From NCBI GenBank assembly GCA_021413865.1, contig JAIOPN010000015.1:26761-90760 (forward strand): DNA of 64,000 nt, read 5' to 3'. The translations under genes were made by a program, and so were the position numbers. The notes under the pieces were generated by a model that did no database searches, was not told the DNA's origin, and worked only from the letters and a program-made list of their open reading frames with translations. This stretch comes from Planctomycetota bacterium. GTDB lineage: Bacteria; Planctomycetota; Phycisphaerae; Phycisphaerales; Phycisphaeraceae. Below are positions 8,041-18,549 of the stretch, one piece after another. Position 1 is the first letter of the stretch, and every line of letters begins with the position of its first letter.

Positions 8041-9879
8041 CTAAACGCGGAAAAAATCCCTATTCTGTATTTCGATCCCCTTGGGGACGCCGTAAAAAGT
8101 CTTCCCGCCGTGTTTGGGTTTGACCACGCGGATCGGGCCGTGCGGCGTGGGGATCGTCGCCTCGAAGGTCCAGGGCAGGTTTGCGGGCGGCGTGATCTTC
8201 ACCGTGGAGAATCCCGGCGCGGCGGGCTGCACGCCCAGGAGGTAACGCATTGCCAACGGCACCGGCGCGCCGCCCCAGCCGTGGCAGAGGCTCTTGGGCC
8301 AATCGCCCAGGCGGACGGCGCGGAGGTCGTTGATCCAGGGCTCGTACCACTCCCAGACCGTGCTGGAGTTGTGCATCTCCAATTGCTGGCCGACGAAATC
8401 ACGCATGGCCATGATCGCGCCGGCGGGGTCGCCGCACTCGGCGCGGGCGGCCTGCTCGTAATACAGAAAATAGGGCGTGACGATCGGGTCGAGCTTCTTG
8501 GAGGTGAAGACCCGCATCGCCGCGCGTCGCTGCGCCGGCGTGGTGAGCAGCCCCGCCCAGACGGCCAGCGCCATCGAGTGGCGTGACGCCTTGCTCGGGC
8601 CGATCGGCTTGGCCTCGAAGTAGAGCTTTCGGTAACGTTCCCCGCCGATGGGGGCGAGGATGCGGAGCCACTCCCATTTCCGCGTGGTCTGGTTGAGCGT
8701 GTGGATGAGCCCCTCGCCCGGCCGCCAGAAGGCGTGGAGGATTTTACGCGACAGCCGCCCGGCGTGGTCGGTGAATTTTTTTCCATCGGCGCGGCTGCCC
8801 AGGTGGCCGGCGATCCACGCGGCATTTCGTAAGGCTTCGACGTGCTTGCACTGCAGCCAAGACAGCTCCTCGAACTTCCCACCGACGGGGATGGCACTCC
8901 AGTCCACGAAGCAGATGTTGCCGAAGAAGGCGGCCTTGGGGTCGCGGACGATGAAGCCGTCGCGGTTGGTCTGCGTTTTGCGCACCCATTCGAGGAACTG
9001 TTTCACGCGCGAGAACGATTCACGCACGCATGGGTGCTCCAGCCCGTGTGCAAGGACGAACTGCCGCAGCATCGCGACGGCGTCGAATGAGAAACCGGGC
9101 ACGCCCATGGTCCACTTGTCCACGGGCAGCGTGACGAGCATGCCGGCCGCGGGGGCGGGGTCGTGGAACGTGGCGTCGGTCGCCTCCTGGATGATCCGCG
9201 CGTCGCCGAACCAGCCGCCGCGGTCGCGCTTGATGCCGTCCCAGTAGGTGTCGGTGCGCGAGCAGAGGCGGGCGGTGTAGGCTGCGGTCTGCCAGACGCG
9301 CTGAAAGCGGCGGTCGGAGCAGCGGAACTCGCCGAGCCGTTTGCGGAAGGCAAACCAGGCGTGCGAGACGATCCGCTTGAGCGTGAGCGGGCGCGAGAGG
9401 TCGTAGCCCTGGATGCGAACGAAGCGGAACCCGCGGGCGTCGAAGGTGCGCGTGTGCGTGCCGGCCTGCTCGATGATCCACTCGAAGGTTTGCAGCGGGT
9501 TGGTGGTGGGCAGGCCCCAGGTCATCGCCTCGGGGACGCTCTCGCCAAAGCTCACGTAGAGGTTGCCCGGGCCGGTGTTCACGGCGAGTTCGAGCCTGCC
9601 CTCCATTTCGGTGCCGAAGTCGAGCAGGATGTCGCAGCGCTTGTCGTGATCGAGCGTGAGTGTGACGGCCGGGGTGGGCCGGTCCCACGCCAGCGCATCC
9701 GCCCAGCGCCGCAGCGCGGGGGTCATGGGTTGAGCGTGCAGACAGCGTGCGGGATGGATGTCGCGCCCCGTCGCCCCGCCGGGAAGCGGCGTACCGCGCA
9801 CGAGGTCGAGCGGGTCGGGGCTGAGCGTGTCGGCGTCGAGATAGCCGGGCATTTCGTCGGCAAGGAAGTCGTGGGGCAT
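8041..9879 (-). CDS. GH78-like alpha-L-rhamnosidase
   Basis: A 612-residue protein. The N-terminal third is a beta-rich region ending in the GH78-type strand FDARGFRFVRIQGY, and the rest is an (alpha/alpha)6 barrel. The catalytic-acid loop near residue 215 reads WDGIKRDRGGWFGD, the counterpart of the GH78 motif CPQRDERxGWxGD. A C-terminal beta-sandwich ends in PTPHGPIRVV. It would release terminal alpha-L-rhamnose. No signal peptide is seen, suggesting a cytoplasmic enzyme acting on imported oligosaccharides. A second GH78-like enzyme is at 55116-57533. Confidence 0.8.
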   Translation of the reverse strand: MPHDFLADEMPGYLDADTLSPDPLDLVRGTPLPGGATGRDIHPARCLHAQPMTPALRRWADALAWDRPTPAVTLTLDHDKRCDILLDFGTEMEGRLELAVNTGPGNLYVSFGESVPEAMTWGLPTTNPLQTFEWIIEQAGTHTRTFDARGFRFVRIQGYDLSRPLTLKRIVSHAWFAFRKRLGEFRCSDRRFQRVWQTAAYTARLCSRTDTYWDGIKRDRGGWFGDARIIQEATDATFHDPAPAAGMLVTLPVDKWTMGVPGFSFDAVAMLRQFVLAHGLEHPCVRESFSRVKQFLEWVRKTQTNRDGFIVRDPKAAFFGNICFVDWSAIPVGGKFEELSWLQCKHVEALRNAAWIAGHLGSRADGKKFTDHAGRLSRKILHAFWRPGEGLIHTLNQTTRKWEWLRILAPIGGERYRKLYFEAKPIGPSKASRHSMALAVWAGLLTTPAQRRAAMRVFTSKKLDPIVTPYFLYYEQAARAECGDPAGAIMAMRDFVGQQLEMHNSSTVWEWYEPWINDLRAVRLGDWPKSLCHGWGGAPVPLAMRYLLGVQPAAPGFSTVKITPPANLPWTFEATIPTPHGPIRVVKPKHGGKTFYGVPKGIEIQNRDFFRV

Positions 9880-9901
9880 GGCTCGAATCCTACCGATTTA
9901 C

Positions 9902-10465
9902 TCACGGGCGATCATCGCGGAGTGATCCGGTCGCCTCGATCAACCCCGCACGCCATTCCATATAGACATACGGGATCGCACGGCGGTCGTGCATCTTCCG
10001 CAGATCGGCGAGCAACAGTTCGTATACCTCGTGCTGCCACTCTTGCGTACCCTCCTGACAGAAATAGACGCGGCAGCCCAGCGGGCGGACGGCGTGGATC
10101 GAGCAGAGTCGATCAATCTGAAACACGCACGGGCCGGTCGGGGAGAGAACGCCGGTCGTGGCAGCGAGAGTGGCAGACACAATCGGTAGCGTGGATGTGG
10201 GCGCGGCGGTCGGCCGGGGGAGTTCGACCTTGCTCAACACCCACGCGATCTCCAGCGCGGTGACGTAGAGCTTGTGGCCGTACGCGTCGAAGTTGCAGCA
10301 CTTGCCGCTCGACCAGCAGGTCGGCCCACGTTCTGAAATGCGGCGGCTCAGGTCGGCGTAGAGGGCGACGATCTCCGCGTCAACGGCGGGGTCGGCGGCG
10401 AACGCGCGCCAGAGGCGCCACTGCTCCCGCGCCCCGTCGGCGTCAATCTTTGGGGTTGCTGTCAC
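9902..10465 (-). CDS. YkgJ-type cysteine-cluster protein (second of a pair)
   Basis: A 187-residue protein started at a GTG that overlaps the end of the preceding cysteine-cluster gene by 23 bases. Cysteines are arranged as C-x-S-x2-CC near residue 49, a second cluster CVFQIDRLCSIHAVRPLGC, and YFC, matching the YkgJ family, thought to bind zinc or an iron-sulfur centre. Function is unknown. The same frame stays open upstream, but that part is only the shadow of the neighbouring gene. It is downstream of, and presumably coupled to, the paralogous gene 10443-10883. Confidence 0.7.
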   Translation of the reverse strand: MTATPKIDADGAREQWRLWRAFAADPAVDAEIVALYADLSRRISERGPTCWSSGKCCNFDAYGHKLYVTALEIAWVLSKVELPRPTAAPTSTLPIVSATLAATTGVLSPTGPCVFQIDRLCSIHAVRPLGCRVYFCQEGTQEWQHEVYELLLADLRKMHDRRAIPYVYMEWRAGLIEATGSLRDDRP

Positions 10466-10883
10466 GGATGACCCGGATTTTTTCGATGGGGTAGAACGTG
10501 CCCTTGTCCATGCCCGGGCAGCGCTGGCCGGCCCGCGCCCAGGTCGCCTCGCTCGCCAGGTTGCCCTCCCAGAACGGCCAGGTCCGGCACTGTTTGGGCC
10601 GCACCGGGTAAACGCTGCACAGCGCCTTGCCCTGCTCATCGCGGCGCAAAAAAATGCAATCGAAGCCGTGCTCGGTTTCTGTCTCGTTGAGCGTCCACTT
10701 GCCGCCGATTTTGTGCGCGAATGTTTTACGGAAGTCGGGCTCATCCAGCTTGAGATAAGCGGCGAGCCCGACAGCCTCCGCGTCGGTAAACCAGACGTAC
10801 CCGGGCGGGCCCGTGCAGCAGTTGCCGCACTGCGTGCAGGAGAATTGCAGGCCGTCTTCGTACCATTCGTCGCGCTGGGTCAT
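10443..10883 (-). CDS. YkgJ-family zinc/iron-chelating cluster protein
   Basis: A 146-residue protein with the canonical YkgJ pattern FSCTQCGNCCTGPPG near residue 18, then CIFLRRDEQGKALCSVYPVRPKQCRTWPFW. The eight or so conserved cysteines probably hold a metal cluster. Members often sit beside methyltransferase or oxidoreductase genes; here the partner is a second cysteine-cluster protein that overlaps its 3' end. A GTG start 21 bases upstream is possible. Confidence 0.85.
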   Translation of the reverse strand: MTQRDEWYEDGLQFSCTQCGNCCTGPPGYVWFTDAEAVGLAAYLKLDEPDFRKTFAHKIGGKWTLNETETEHGFDCIFLRRDEQGKALCSVYPVRPKQCRTWPFWEGNLASEATWARAGQRCPGMDKGTFYPIEKIRVIRDSNPKD

Positions 10884-10914
10884 AAGGGGATTGTAGTCGA
10901 TCACCGCATCCCGT

Positions 10915-10955
10915 TTAGCGGGAGGCCCGAAGAGCCCCTTCGGGGCATCCGCTAA
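10915..10955. repeat. Intergenic palindromic element
   Basis: TTAGCGG and CCGCTAA form outer arms around a strong inner hairpin, GCCCC-TTC-GGGGC (10934-10946). It fills the space between the cysteine-cluster gene start and the deacetylase gene end. It could be an interspersed repeat or a terminator/attenuator; no T-run follows. Confidence 0.5.
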
Positions 10956-10973
10956 GCGAATACAGCCGATCTC

Positions 10974-11960
10974 TCACACCCCCGCCTTCATCGCCATGAT
11001 CTCGTCGTGGCCCTCGTCCTGCATCAGGGCTGTGAGGTGGAGCGAGACGCACTCGGCGAGCAGCCGCAGGTCGTACCCGCCCTCAAGGATCGAGACAACC
11101 CGCCCGCCGCAGAGCGACTCGGCGAGCCGCTTGAGGTGCCGCGTCATCCACTGGAAGCCGTGCGGCGAGACGCGCATGTGCCCGAGCGGGTCGCCATCAA
11201 CAGCGTCGAAACCGGCGGAGAGCAGCAGCGCGTCGGGGCGGTGCTTCTCGATGGCGGGCGTGACAAGGTCGAGCACGGCGCGGCGGTACTCGCCGTCACC
11301 CGAGCCGGGGTCGAGGGGGATGTTGAGGGTGCAGGCCTCGCCGCCGGCGACGCCGCGCTCATGGGTGAAGCCGGTGCCGGGGTATTGGTGCATCGGGTGC
11401 TCGTGGAGGCTGACGTAGAGGACGTCGCAGCGGTTCTCGAAGAGGTGTTGCGTGCCGTTGCCGTGGTGGACGTCGAAGTCCACAATGGTGATGCGGGAAA
11501 GGCCGTGGTGGCGGATGAGGTACTCGGCTGCGATGGCGACGTTGTTGAAGAGGCAGAAGCCCATCGAACGGTCACGCTCGGCGTGGTGCCCGGGCGGGCG
11601 CGAGGCACAGAAGGCGTTGTGCACACGGCCGGAGGCGACCGCGTCCGCCGCGGCGATTGCGCCCCCCGCCGCCAGGAGCGCGACCTCGTAGCTCGCCGGG
11701 GAGATCGCCGAGTCGGCGGTGTCGATGAACCGCTCGCCGGCCTCGCAAGCCTGTTTCACGCGTTCGATGTAGGTGCGGTCGTGGAGACGTTCGACCCACT
11801 CCAGCGGGGCGGGGCCGAAGGGGATGTGCGTGAGGTCGTCCCAGATGTGGTGGGTTTTGAGGCGATCGACGATGGCACGCAGGCGGTCGGGCCGTTCGGG
11901 GTGGTCCCGGCCTGTGTCGTGATCGAGGAAGCGCGGGCTGTAAACGAAACCGGTGGCCAT
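10974..11960 (-). CDS. Histone-deacetylase-fold hydrolase (AcuC-like)
   Basis: A 328-residue member of the HDAC/AcuC/AphA superfamily. Zinc-site and active-site motifs are intact: RPPGHHAERD near residue 126, then DFDVHHGNGTQ near residue 168 and the late LLLSAGFDAVDGDPLG and LEGGYD segments. Substrates may be acetyl-lysine of proteins (such as acetyl-CoA synthetase), acetylpolyamines or other amides; none can be chosen from context. It is divergent from the fucose-isomerase-like gene at 12049. Confidence 0.9.
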   Translation of the reverse strand: MATGFVYSPRFLDHDTGRDHPERPDRLRAIVDRLKTHHIWDDLTHIPFGPAPLEWVERLHDRTYIERVKQACEAGERFIDTADSAISPASYEVALLAAGGAIAAADAVASGRVHNAFCASRPPGHHAERDRSMGFCLFNNVAIAAEYLIRHHGLSRITIVDFDVHHGNGTQHLFENRCDVLYVSLHEHPMHQYPGTGFTHERGVAGGEACTLNIPLDPGSGDGEYRRAVLDLVTPAIEKHRPDALLLSAGFDAVDGDPLGHMRVSPHGFQWMTRHLKRLAESLCGGRVVSILEGGYDLRLLAECVSLHLTALMQDEGHDEIMAMKAGV

Positions 11961-12048
11961 GTGGGGATGAGATTACCGCGCATCGGTCCGGGGCAGGCGT
12001 GGTAATCTCTGGGGACACTTCCGTGGTGAATTCGTAAAGGGATCGACC

Positions 12049-13716
12049 ATGACCGCGTACCAGGCCCCCAAGCCCGCCAAGCCCAACCGGCTCAAGAAGA
12101 ACCAGGTCCAGCTCATCGCCAGCGGCGACCTGCGGCTCTCCGCCAACCAGAAGTGCTGGCCGGCGCAGCGCAATATGGAGCAGGCGCTCGCCCGCGCCGT
12201 CGAGGCGGCGGGGTATTCCATCGTGCGGGCGCACCCCTACAAGCCCGAGGAGCAGCACGGCTTCATCGGCTCGCAAAAAGAAGGCATGCGCGTCTTCGCC
12301 GGGATCGACCCGGATGCGCCGCTCATCGTCGCCGAGGCGGTGTGGCAATACTCGCACCACGTGCTGCACGGCTTGGCGTCCCACCGCGGGCCGATCCTCA
12401 CCGTCGCCAACTGGTCCGGGCAGTGGCCCGGCCTCGTCGGCATGCTCAACCTCAACGGCTCGCTCACCAAGGCGGGCGTCAAATACTCCACCCTCTGGAG
12501 CGAGGACTTCACAGACGCCTTCTTCACCGATGGCCTGCGCAAGTGGCTCGACAAGGGCGTCGTGAAACACCGCGCGGACCACGTCGTGAAGTTCGCCGAT
12601 GTGAAGGTCCCCGCCGCCGAGCGGAAGCTGGGCGAATCCCTCGCGGCGGAGTTGCAGCACAGCAAGGCGATCATGGGCGTCTTCGACGAGGGGTGCATGG
12701 GCATGTACAACGCTATTATCCCCGATGAACTTCTCCACCCGACGGGCGTCTACAAGGAACGGCTGTCGCAATCGGCGCTGTACCACGAGGCGCTGAACGT
12801 GCAGGACGTCGAGGCGTTTGCGGTGCGGAAATGGATGGAGGGGAGAGGGCTGAAATTCGTGACCGGCGCGAACGAGCACGAGCACCTGACCGACCACCAG
12901 GTCATGCAGCAGTGCCGGATGTACGTCGCGGCGTTACGGATCGCGGACGACTTTGGCTGCGACACGATCGGCATCCAATACCAGCAGGGCCTCAAGGACC
13001 TGCTCCCCGCCAGCGACCTGGTCGAGGGCACGCTCAACAACAGCGACCGGCCGCCGGTGAAGAGCCGTGACGGCACGCGCGTGCTCTACGAGGGCCAGCC
13101 GCTGCCGCACTTCAACGAGGTGGACGAGTGCGCGGGACTCGATGGCCTGATGACGTACCGCGTCCACCGCGCGATAGGCCAGCCCGTCGAGAACACGCTG
13201 CACGACCTGCGCTGGGGCGACGCGGACAAGTCGGGCACGGTGAGCGAGTACGTCTGGGTGTTCCTCATTTCAGGCAGCGCACCGCCGGCGCACTTCATCG
13301 ACGGCTGGGCTGGGGCGACGAGTGAGCGTCAGCCGTACATGTATTTCAAGCTCGGCGGCGGGACACTCAAGGGCGTGAGCAAGCCGGGCGAGATCGTCTG
13401 GTCGCGCGTGTTCGTCGAGGGCGGGCGGTTGAAGATGGATCTCGGCCGCGCCGGCGTTGTGAAGCTGCCGGAGGCGGAGACGAAGCGGCGGTGGGAGGCG
13501 ACGACGCCGCAGTGGCCGATCATGCACGCGGTGACGTACGGCGTGTCGCGCGACCAGATGATGGCACGACACAAGGCGAACCACATCCAGGTCGTTTATG
13601 CCGACTCACCCGATGCCGCCGACAAGGCGCTGCTGGCCAAGGCGAGCATGGCGGCGGCGTTGGGGATCGACGTCTCGCTCTGCGGGACGCGGAAGAACGG
13701 CAACGCGTGGGCGTGA
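12049..13716 (+). CDS. L-fucose/arabinose isomerase-like protein
   Basis: A 555-residue protein. By eye the middle part, with [11 protein letters not shown] near residue 205 and [14 protein letters not shown] near 305, and the C-terminal beta-domain segment RVFVEGG resemble the FucI/AraA isomerase fold, which holds a catalytic Mn ion between acidic residues and a histidine. It would interconvert an aldose and ketose, perhaps fucose or rhamnose released by the nearby glycosidases. The N-terminal extension and many differences from true FucI mean the substrate is uncertain. Confidence 0.65.
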   Translation: MTAYQAPKPAKPNRLKKNQVQLIASGDLRLSANQKCWPAQRNMEQALARAVEAAGYSIVRAHPYKPEEQHGFIGSQKEGMRVFAGIDPDAPLIVAEAVWQYSHHVLHGLASHRGPILTVANWSGQWPGLVGMLNLNGSLTKAGVKYSTLWSEDFTDAFFTDGLRKWLDKGVVKHRADHVVKFADVKVPAAERKLGESLAAELQHSKAIMGVFDEGCMGMYNAIIPDELLHPTGVYKERLSQSALYHEALNVQDVEAFAVRKWMEGRGLKFVTGANEHEHLTDHQVMQQCRMYVAALRIADDFGCDTIGIQYQQGLKDLLPASDLVEGTLNNSDRPPVKSRDGTRVLYEGQPLPHFNEVDECAGLDGLMTYRVHRAIGQPVENTLHDLRWGDADKSGTVSEYVWVFLISGSAPPAHFIDGWAGATSERQPYMYFKLGGGTLKGVSKPGEIVWSRVFVEGGRLKMDLGRAGVVKLPEAETKRRWEATTPQWPIMHAVTYGVSRDQMMARHKANHIQVVYADSPDAADKALLAKASMAAALGIDVSLCGTRKNGNAWA

Positions 13717-14277
13717 TTTCTCTTACCTCTTCCCGAAGGGAGGCGTAAGTGAAGACCCCGACGACTCGCGGACTCGTCATCGGGCTTGGATTGCGGAGTA
13801 TCAAAAATAAAATGGGTAATCTGAATAAGGATGATTTTCAGCCTTATTCCGCCGGGTTTATCCACCGTCCTTGATTTCCAACGGTCACGGTTGCACTCGT
13901 TCCGTTGTTTGATCTACAATATATCGGACGAAGATTCGGGACGCCGATTTGCCGATAGGGTAAATGGCTTCTTGGATTTTCCCCCCTCACATCCGGACCG
14001 GGTCATTGAGTCAGGGTCCTGACGCCCGGCGTGATTATTGAGGGCTGTTCCGCGAATGCTACGGCCTGTTTTTCCCGATCGGCGCTGTGCCGGATCGGGC
14101 GTTGCCGGTGCATCTGTTCGCGGTGTCTGAGGGGCAGATTTCCGGAATGTCGGATTCGCATCGAGTGGGTCGGCGCCGCGCAGTGTGCGGCGGCGCTGCG
14201 GTGAACAATAACGGATGGGTCGCTCCGGCCTGTCGTGTTGTGTCGCCGTTCTTCCCCTCGCTCCGGGCAAGGTTCGC
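13717..14277. other. 561-bp intergenic region with two hairpins
   Basis: No convincing gene is seen. It holds a perfect 8-bp hairpin GAATAAGG/CCTTATTC (13823-13849), possibly the terminator of the isomerase-like gene though lacking a T-run, and a second stem CCCGATCGGC / GCCGGATCGGG with one bulge (14074-14099). The middle is more A/T-rich than the flanks. The promoter of the DUF3553 gene should be here. Confidence 0.5.
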
Positions 14278-14934
14278 ATGAGTCAATCCGGTCCATGGAG
14301 CCGTGGGGACGTGGTGATCCACGCCCGCCGGCCTGAATGGGGCGAAGGCACCGTCGAGCAGGCCTCGGCGACCTTCCACGAGGGGCGGCCCGCCCAGCGC
14401 CTCGTCGTTAGTTTCACCCATCACGGGCGCATCACCATCAACACGGGCGTCGCGCCCCTGGTCCGAAAGGAAACACTGGCCACAATGAGCACCACTTCTT
14501 CACCCCGATTCCCCGCCCCCGAGAACGCCCCCAACGCCGAGCTGCCCGACGCCACCAAGGGCTGGCTGGGCAAACTCGGTCAGACCAAGACCGGCGACGA
14601 GCTCTACCGCCTGCCCGACGCCATGACCGACCCGTTCCTGCCGCCCTCCAAGCGCCTCCAGGCCGTGCTCGACTCCTACCGCTTCAGCACCGAGCCGCGC
14701 AGCCTGATCGACTGGGCGATCGCGCAGACCGGCCTGAAGGACCCGCTGAGCAAGCACACCCGCCACGATCTCGAGCAGGCGTTCCCCCGCTTCGCCCGCG
14801 ACCGTGAGAATCACCTCTTTGAGTTGGTGCGCGGCCTCAAGCGCCAGAACCGCGCCGACACGTTGCAGGAAACCCTGCGCGACACGACGCTGCCCGCGGC
14901 CCGCAACGCGCTGCAGAAGGCGATCAAGTCGTAA
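14278..14934 (+). CDS. DUF3553 domain protein
   Basis: A 218-residue protein. Residues 5-60 form a DUF3553 domain: WSRGDVVIHARRPEWGEGTV followed by LVVSFTHHGRITINT, a small beta barrel like those in CarD/UvrD-type tails and thought to bind protein or nucleic acid. The remaining 150 residues are helical with Leu-rich segments and no recognised motif. The ATG at 14278 gives the domain at the very N-terminus; the frame runs further upstream without good coding character. Confidence 0.7.
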   Translation: MSQSGPWSRGDVVIHARRPEWGEGTVEQASATFHEGRPAQRLVVSFTHHGRITINTGVAPLVRKETLATMSTTSSPRFPAPENAPNAELPDATKGWLGKLGQTKTGDELYRLPDAMTDPFLPPSKRLQAVLDSYRFSTEPRSLIDWAIAQTGLKDPLSKHTRHDLEQAFPRFARDRENHLFELVRGLKRQNRADTLQETLRDTTLPAARNALQKAIKS

Positions 14935-15034
14935 TTTCACAAATCGATCGAAATGTTTAGCGCCGCTCCGAATGGGGCGGGTTTCTGCAACACCAGATTA
15001 AAAGAGATGCGCGGACGCCAAGCCGCGAGCGGCG

Positions 15035-17713
15035 TCACGCGGGCGATTTCTTCGCGCCCAGGCAGCGCGTTACCAGCGACGTCCACCCCGTCTGGTGGTT
15101 CGCCCCCACGCCGCTGCCGTTGTCGCCGTGGAAGTACTCGTAGAACAGGACCAGGTCCTTCCAGTGCGGGTCGCTGGCGTAACGGGGATCATTCCCGTGG
15201 CACGGGCGTTTGCCGGCCGCGTCGGGGATGAAGATGCGGGCCAGCCGCATCGAGAGCTCCGCCGCAACCTCCTGCAGGTTCATCCACCGGCCCGACCCCG
15301 TGGGGCACTCGACCTTCAGCGTGTCGCCGTAGAAATGGTGGTACCGCTCCAGTGCCTCGACGAGCAGGTAGTTCACCGGGAACCAGACCGGCCCGCGCCA
15401 GTTGGAGTTGCCGCCGAACAAATCAGAATTGGACTCGCCGGGGACGTAATCGACGCGGTACTCCCGGCCATCGGCACGGAAGATGTACGGCCGGTCCTTG
15501 TGGACCGCGGAGACGGAGCGGATGCCGTAGGGCGAGAGGAACTCCTTTTCATCGAGCATGTAGCGCAGCGTGCGCTCGAGGCGATCGCGCGAGGGGATCG
15601 CCAGCAGGTAGCGCGGCTGGGCGCTGGTGCCGAGGGTCTCGAAGTAGGAGATACGCTGCGCGAGGTCCTGGCGGTGTTCGAGGAACCAGGCCATGCGTTT
15701 CTTGAAGCCGGTGAGACGGCGGATGGTGTTGTACTCGAGCGTCGAGCAGGCGATGAGCGGGAGCAGGCCGACCATCGAGCGGACGCGGAGCGGTGTGGTC
15801 CGGCCCTCGTGACGGATCTGGTCGTAGTAGAAGCCGTCCTCTTCGTCCCACAGGCCGTTGCCGCCCAGGCAATTCATCGCGTCGGCGATGGCGATGAAGT
15901 GTTCGAAGAACTTGGAGGCGACGTCTTCGTACTCCGGCGATTCGGTCGCCAGTTCCAGCGCCATCGAGAGCATCTCGTTGCAGAAGAACGCCATCCACGC
16001 GGTGCCGTCCGCCTGTTCGAGGTGGCCGCCGGTGGGCAGCGGCTGGCTGCGGTCGAAGACGCCGACGTTGTCCAGACCGAGGAAACCACCGGAGAACAGG
16101 TGCTTGCCGCTCACGTCCTTGCGGTTCACCCACCAGGTGAAGTTGATCATGAGCTTCTGGAACACGCGCCCGAGGAATACGCGGTCGCGCCCGCCGCGTG
16201 GCCCGGTCATCTTGTACACACGGAAGCAGGACCACGCGTGCACCGGCGGGTTCACGTCTCCCAACGCCCACTCGTACGCCGGCACCTGCCCGTTGGGGTG
16301 CATGTACCACTCGCGCAGGAAGAGGATGAGTTGGTCCTTGGCGAACCTCGGGTCGATCTTCGCGAAGGGGATCATGTGGAACGCCAGGTCCCACGCGGCG
16401 TACCACGGGTACTCCCACTTGTCGGGCATCGAGATCACGTCGCGGTTGAACAGGTGGCCCCAGTCGGCGTTTCGACCGTTGAACCGCCGCGCGGGGGGCG
16501 GCGGCATCGACGGGTCGCCGTCGAGCCAGTCCTTCACGATGTAGTGGTAGAACTGCTTGCTCCACAGGAGGCCGGCGTACGCCTGCCGCATCACACCTCG
16601 CTCCGATGGCGTCAGGTGCGCGGGCATGTGCGAATCGTAAAAGGCGTCGGCCTCGCTCTTGCGGGTGGTGAAAACATCCTCGAACTCCGCTCCGAACGGC
16701 GCGTCGGTCGCCTCAGACTCCAGCGTCAGCCGCAACCGGACCACCGCCTCCTCGCCGGGGCCCAGGTCGGGCACAAAATGCGGCGCAACCTTGGTGCCGA
16801 ACGGCTTGGGGTTCACCGCCTCCTTCACGCCGCGGATCACAAACGATTCATTGCCGTCCTTGACCCACTTGCTCAGGTTCGGCGCGTCGAACAGCCGCTC
16901 GTTGTTCGTTTCATTTTCCGTAAACAAGAGCGGTGCGAATTTACCGTCGGGCCCGCGGTCCACGGAGAAGCGGTGCCTGCCCAGCGAGGCGTGGTCCGTG
17001 TGCACCGTCGCCGGCCCCTCGCCCCACATGCGCGGCTTGACCTCGCACCCCTCGTGCTTGCAGCCCCATACCCACGTGTTGCGGAACCAGAGCGTCGGCA
17101 GCACGTGCACCCGCGCCCGCTCCGGGCCACGGTTGGCGACCGTCACCTTGACCAGCACGTCCTCCGGCCCCGCCTTGGCGTATTCGACGAACACATCGAA
17201 ATACCGCGACCCGTCAAACACCCCCGTGTCCGCCAGTTCAAACTCGCCGACCTTCCTGCCGCGACGCTCGTTCTCCTCCAGCAGCCGTGCATACGGAAAC
17301 TCCGCCTGCGGGTACTTGTAGAGCGTCTTCATGTAGGAGTGCGTCGGCGTGGAGTCGAGGTAGTAGTAGCACTCCTTCACGTCCTCGCCGTGGTTCCCCT
17401 CGGGGCCCGAGAGACCATACAAACGCTCCTTGAGGATCGGGTCTTTCCCGTTCCACAGAGCGACGGCGAAGCACAACCGGCACTCGCGATCGGTCAGCCC
17501 CATCAGACCGTCCTCGCCCCAGCGATAGGCACGGCTGCGCGCGTGGTCGTGCGGGAAGTAGGTCCAACTCGACCCGTCCGCCGAGTAGTCTTCGCGGACG
17601 GTCCCCCACTGCCGCTCGGAGAGGTAAGGCCCCCACCGCTTCCAGTTGTGCGTGCGCGAGCTGTCCTCTTCCAGTCGCCGCGACTCGGCCAGCGTTGAAG
17701 CGATCTCAGACAT
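15035..17713 (-). CDS. GH63-like (MGH1-type) glucosidase
   Basis: An 892-residue protein without signal peptide. The N-terminal beta-rich domain starts [15 protein letters not shown]; the C-terminal (alpha/alpha)6 barrel carries [25 protein letters not shown] near residue 420 and ends with [15 protein letters not shown] and HGNDPRY. This is the plan of bacterial GH63 enzymes, which cleave alpha-glucosidic bonds of glucosylglycerate, mannosylglycerate or similar compatible-solute or oligosaccharide substrates. It converges on the DUF3553 gene. The family is clear; the substrate is not. Confidence 0.85.
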   Translation of the reverse strand: MSEIASTLAESRRLEEDSSRTHNWKRWGPYLSERQWGTVREDYSADGSSWTYFPHDHARSRAYRWGEDGLMGLTDRECRLCFAVALWNGKDPILKERLYGLSGPEGNHGEDVKECYYYLDSTPTHSYMKTLYKYPQAEFPYARLLEENERRGRKVGEFELADTGVFDGSRYFDVFVEYAKAGPEDVLVKVTVANRGPERARVHVLPTLWFRNTWVWGCKHEGCEVKPRMWGEGPATVHTDHASLGRHRFSVDRGPDGKFAPLLFTENETNNERLFDAPNLSKWVKDGNESFVIRGVKEAVNPKPFGTKVAPHFVPDLGPGEEAVVRLRLTLESEATDAPFGAEFEDVFTTRKSEADAFYDSHMPAHLTPSERGVMRQAYAGLLWSKQFYHYIVKDWLDGDPSMPPPPARRFNGRNADWGHLFNRDVISMPDKWEYPWYAAWDLAFHMIPFAKIDPRFAKDQLILFLREWYMHPNGQVPAYEWALGDVNPPVHAWSCFRVYKMTGPRGGRDRVFLGRVFQKLMINFTWWVNRKDVSGKHLFSGGFLGLDNVGVFDRSQPLPTGGHLEQADGTAWMAFFCNEMLSMALELATESPEYEDVASKFFEHFIAIADAMNCLGGNGLWDEEDGFYYDQIRHEGRTTPLRVRSMVGLLPLIACSTLEYNTIRRLTGFKKRMAWFLEHRQDLAQRISYFETLGTSAQPRYLLAIPSRDRLERTLRYMLDEKEFLSPYGIRSVSAVHKDRPYIFRADGREYRVDYVPGESNSDLFGGNSNWRGPVWFPVNYLLVEALERYHHFYGDTLKVECPTGSGRWMNLQEVAAELSMRLARIFIPDAAGKRPCHGNDPRYASDPHWKDLVLFYEYFHGDNGSGVGANHQTGWTSLVTRCLGAKKSPA

Positions 17714-17845
17714 GGTGTTGGCCCTGATCCAGCGCCCGGAAACTCACCCGACATGCTCAATCTAGCCGCGCGCCGCCCGCCGCGACAGCCCCACGCCTAT
17801 TGTTCACCGGCCCGATCGCGCAACGCCGCGGGGAATCACGACGAT

Positions 17846-18547
17846 ATGTCCATGCCCCGCCACAAAGTCGCCGAGCTGATGGACGACCCGGCGCTCGACG
17901 CCCAACTGCACGGCGACGCCCTGCGCGGCCTGCGACGCATCAACCACGTCAGCAACAGCGCGGGCATTCTCTGGGGACCGATCGCCCGCGTGTCGCACCA
18001 ACTCGGCGGCCGGCCGCTGCGCGTTCTCGACGTCGCCACCGGCGCGGGGGATGTGCCGATCTCACTCATGCGTCGCGCCGTCGCACAAGGCGTCGAGCTG
18101 CGCATCGACGCCTGCGACCGGAGCGACCAGGCCCTCGGCCATGCGCGGGAAGCGGCGCGATCGGCCGGCGCGGCGATCCGCTTCTTCACCCTCGACGCTC
18201 TGCGGGACGAACCGCCGCCGGGGTACGATGTGGTGACGTGCTCGCTGTTTCTGCATCACGTTGACGACGATCAAGCCGTGCCGCTGGTGGCACGCCTGGC
18301 CCGGGCCGCGGGGAAGATGCTTCTGGTCAACGACCTGGAACGGGGCACGCTCGGGCTAACGCTCGCGTGGTTGGGGGTGCGGGTGCTGTCACGGTCGCGG
18401 ATTGTTCATGTGGATGGTCCCCGCTCGGTCCTCGCGGCATTTACGGCCAACGAAATGCGGTCAATGGCGGATGAAGCGGGGCTGATCGGGGCGCGGGTGA
18501 CGAGGCGCTGGCCGTGCCGATTCCTTTTGGAATGGAACAGGCCGTGA
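17846..18547 (+). CDS. SAM-dependent methyltransferase of a type III PKS cluster
   Basis: A 233-residue class I methyltransferase: motif I LDVATGAGDVP near residue 58, an acidic motif II (RIDACDRSD), and YDVVTCSLFLHHVDDD at motif IV. The ending WPCRFLLEWNRP is typical of small-molecule methyltransferases. It is immediately followed by an FAD oxidoreductase gene (3-base gap) and then a type III polyketide synthase gene, so it probably methylates the polyketide or a quinone derived from it. The ATG at 17846 has GGGGAA upstream; a longer frame adds 31 Arg/Pro-rich residues. Confidence 0.85.
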   Translation: MSMPRHKVAELMDDPALDAQLHGDALRGLRRINHVSNSAGILWGPIARVSHQLGGRPLRVLDVATGAGDVPISLMRRAVAQGVELRIDACDRSDQALGHAREAARSAGAAIRFFTLDALRDEPPPGYDVVTCSLFLHHVDDDQAVPLVARLARAAGKMLLVNDLERGTLGLTLAWLGVRVLSRSRIVHVDGPRSVLAAFTANEMRSMADEAGLIGARVTRRWPCRFLLEWNRP

Positions 18548-18549
18548 CC

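Noticed and set aside
15095..17698. Very long open frame on the plus strand opposite the GH63-like gene
   Set aside because: It is a shadow: composition rich in Arg, His, Val and Gly, no recognisable motif, and it lies exactly opposite a convincing gene. The same applies to the long antisense frames opposite dxs (52842-55004), the GH78 gene (55056-57389), the large glycosidase (28497-30878) and the sensor (58447-60951).
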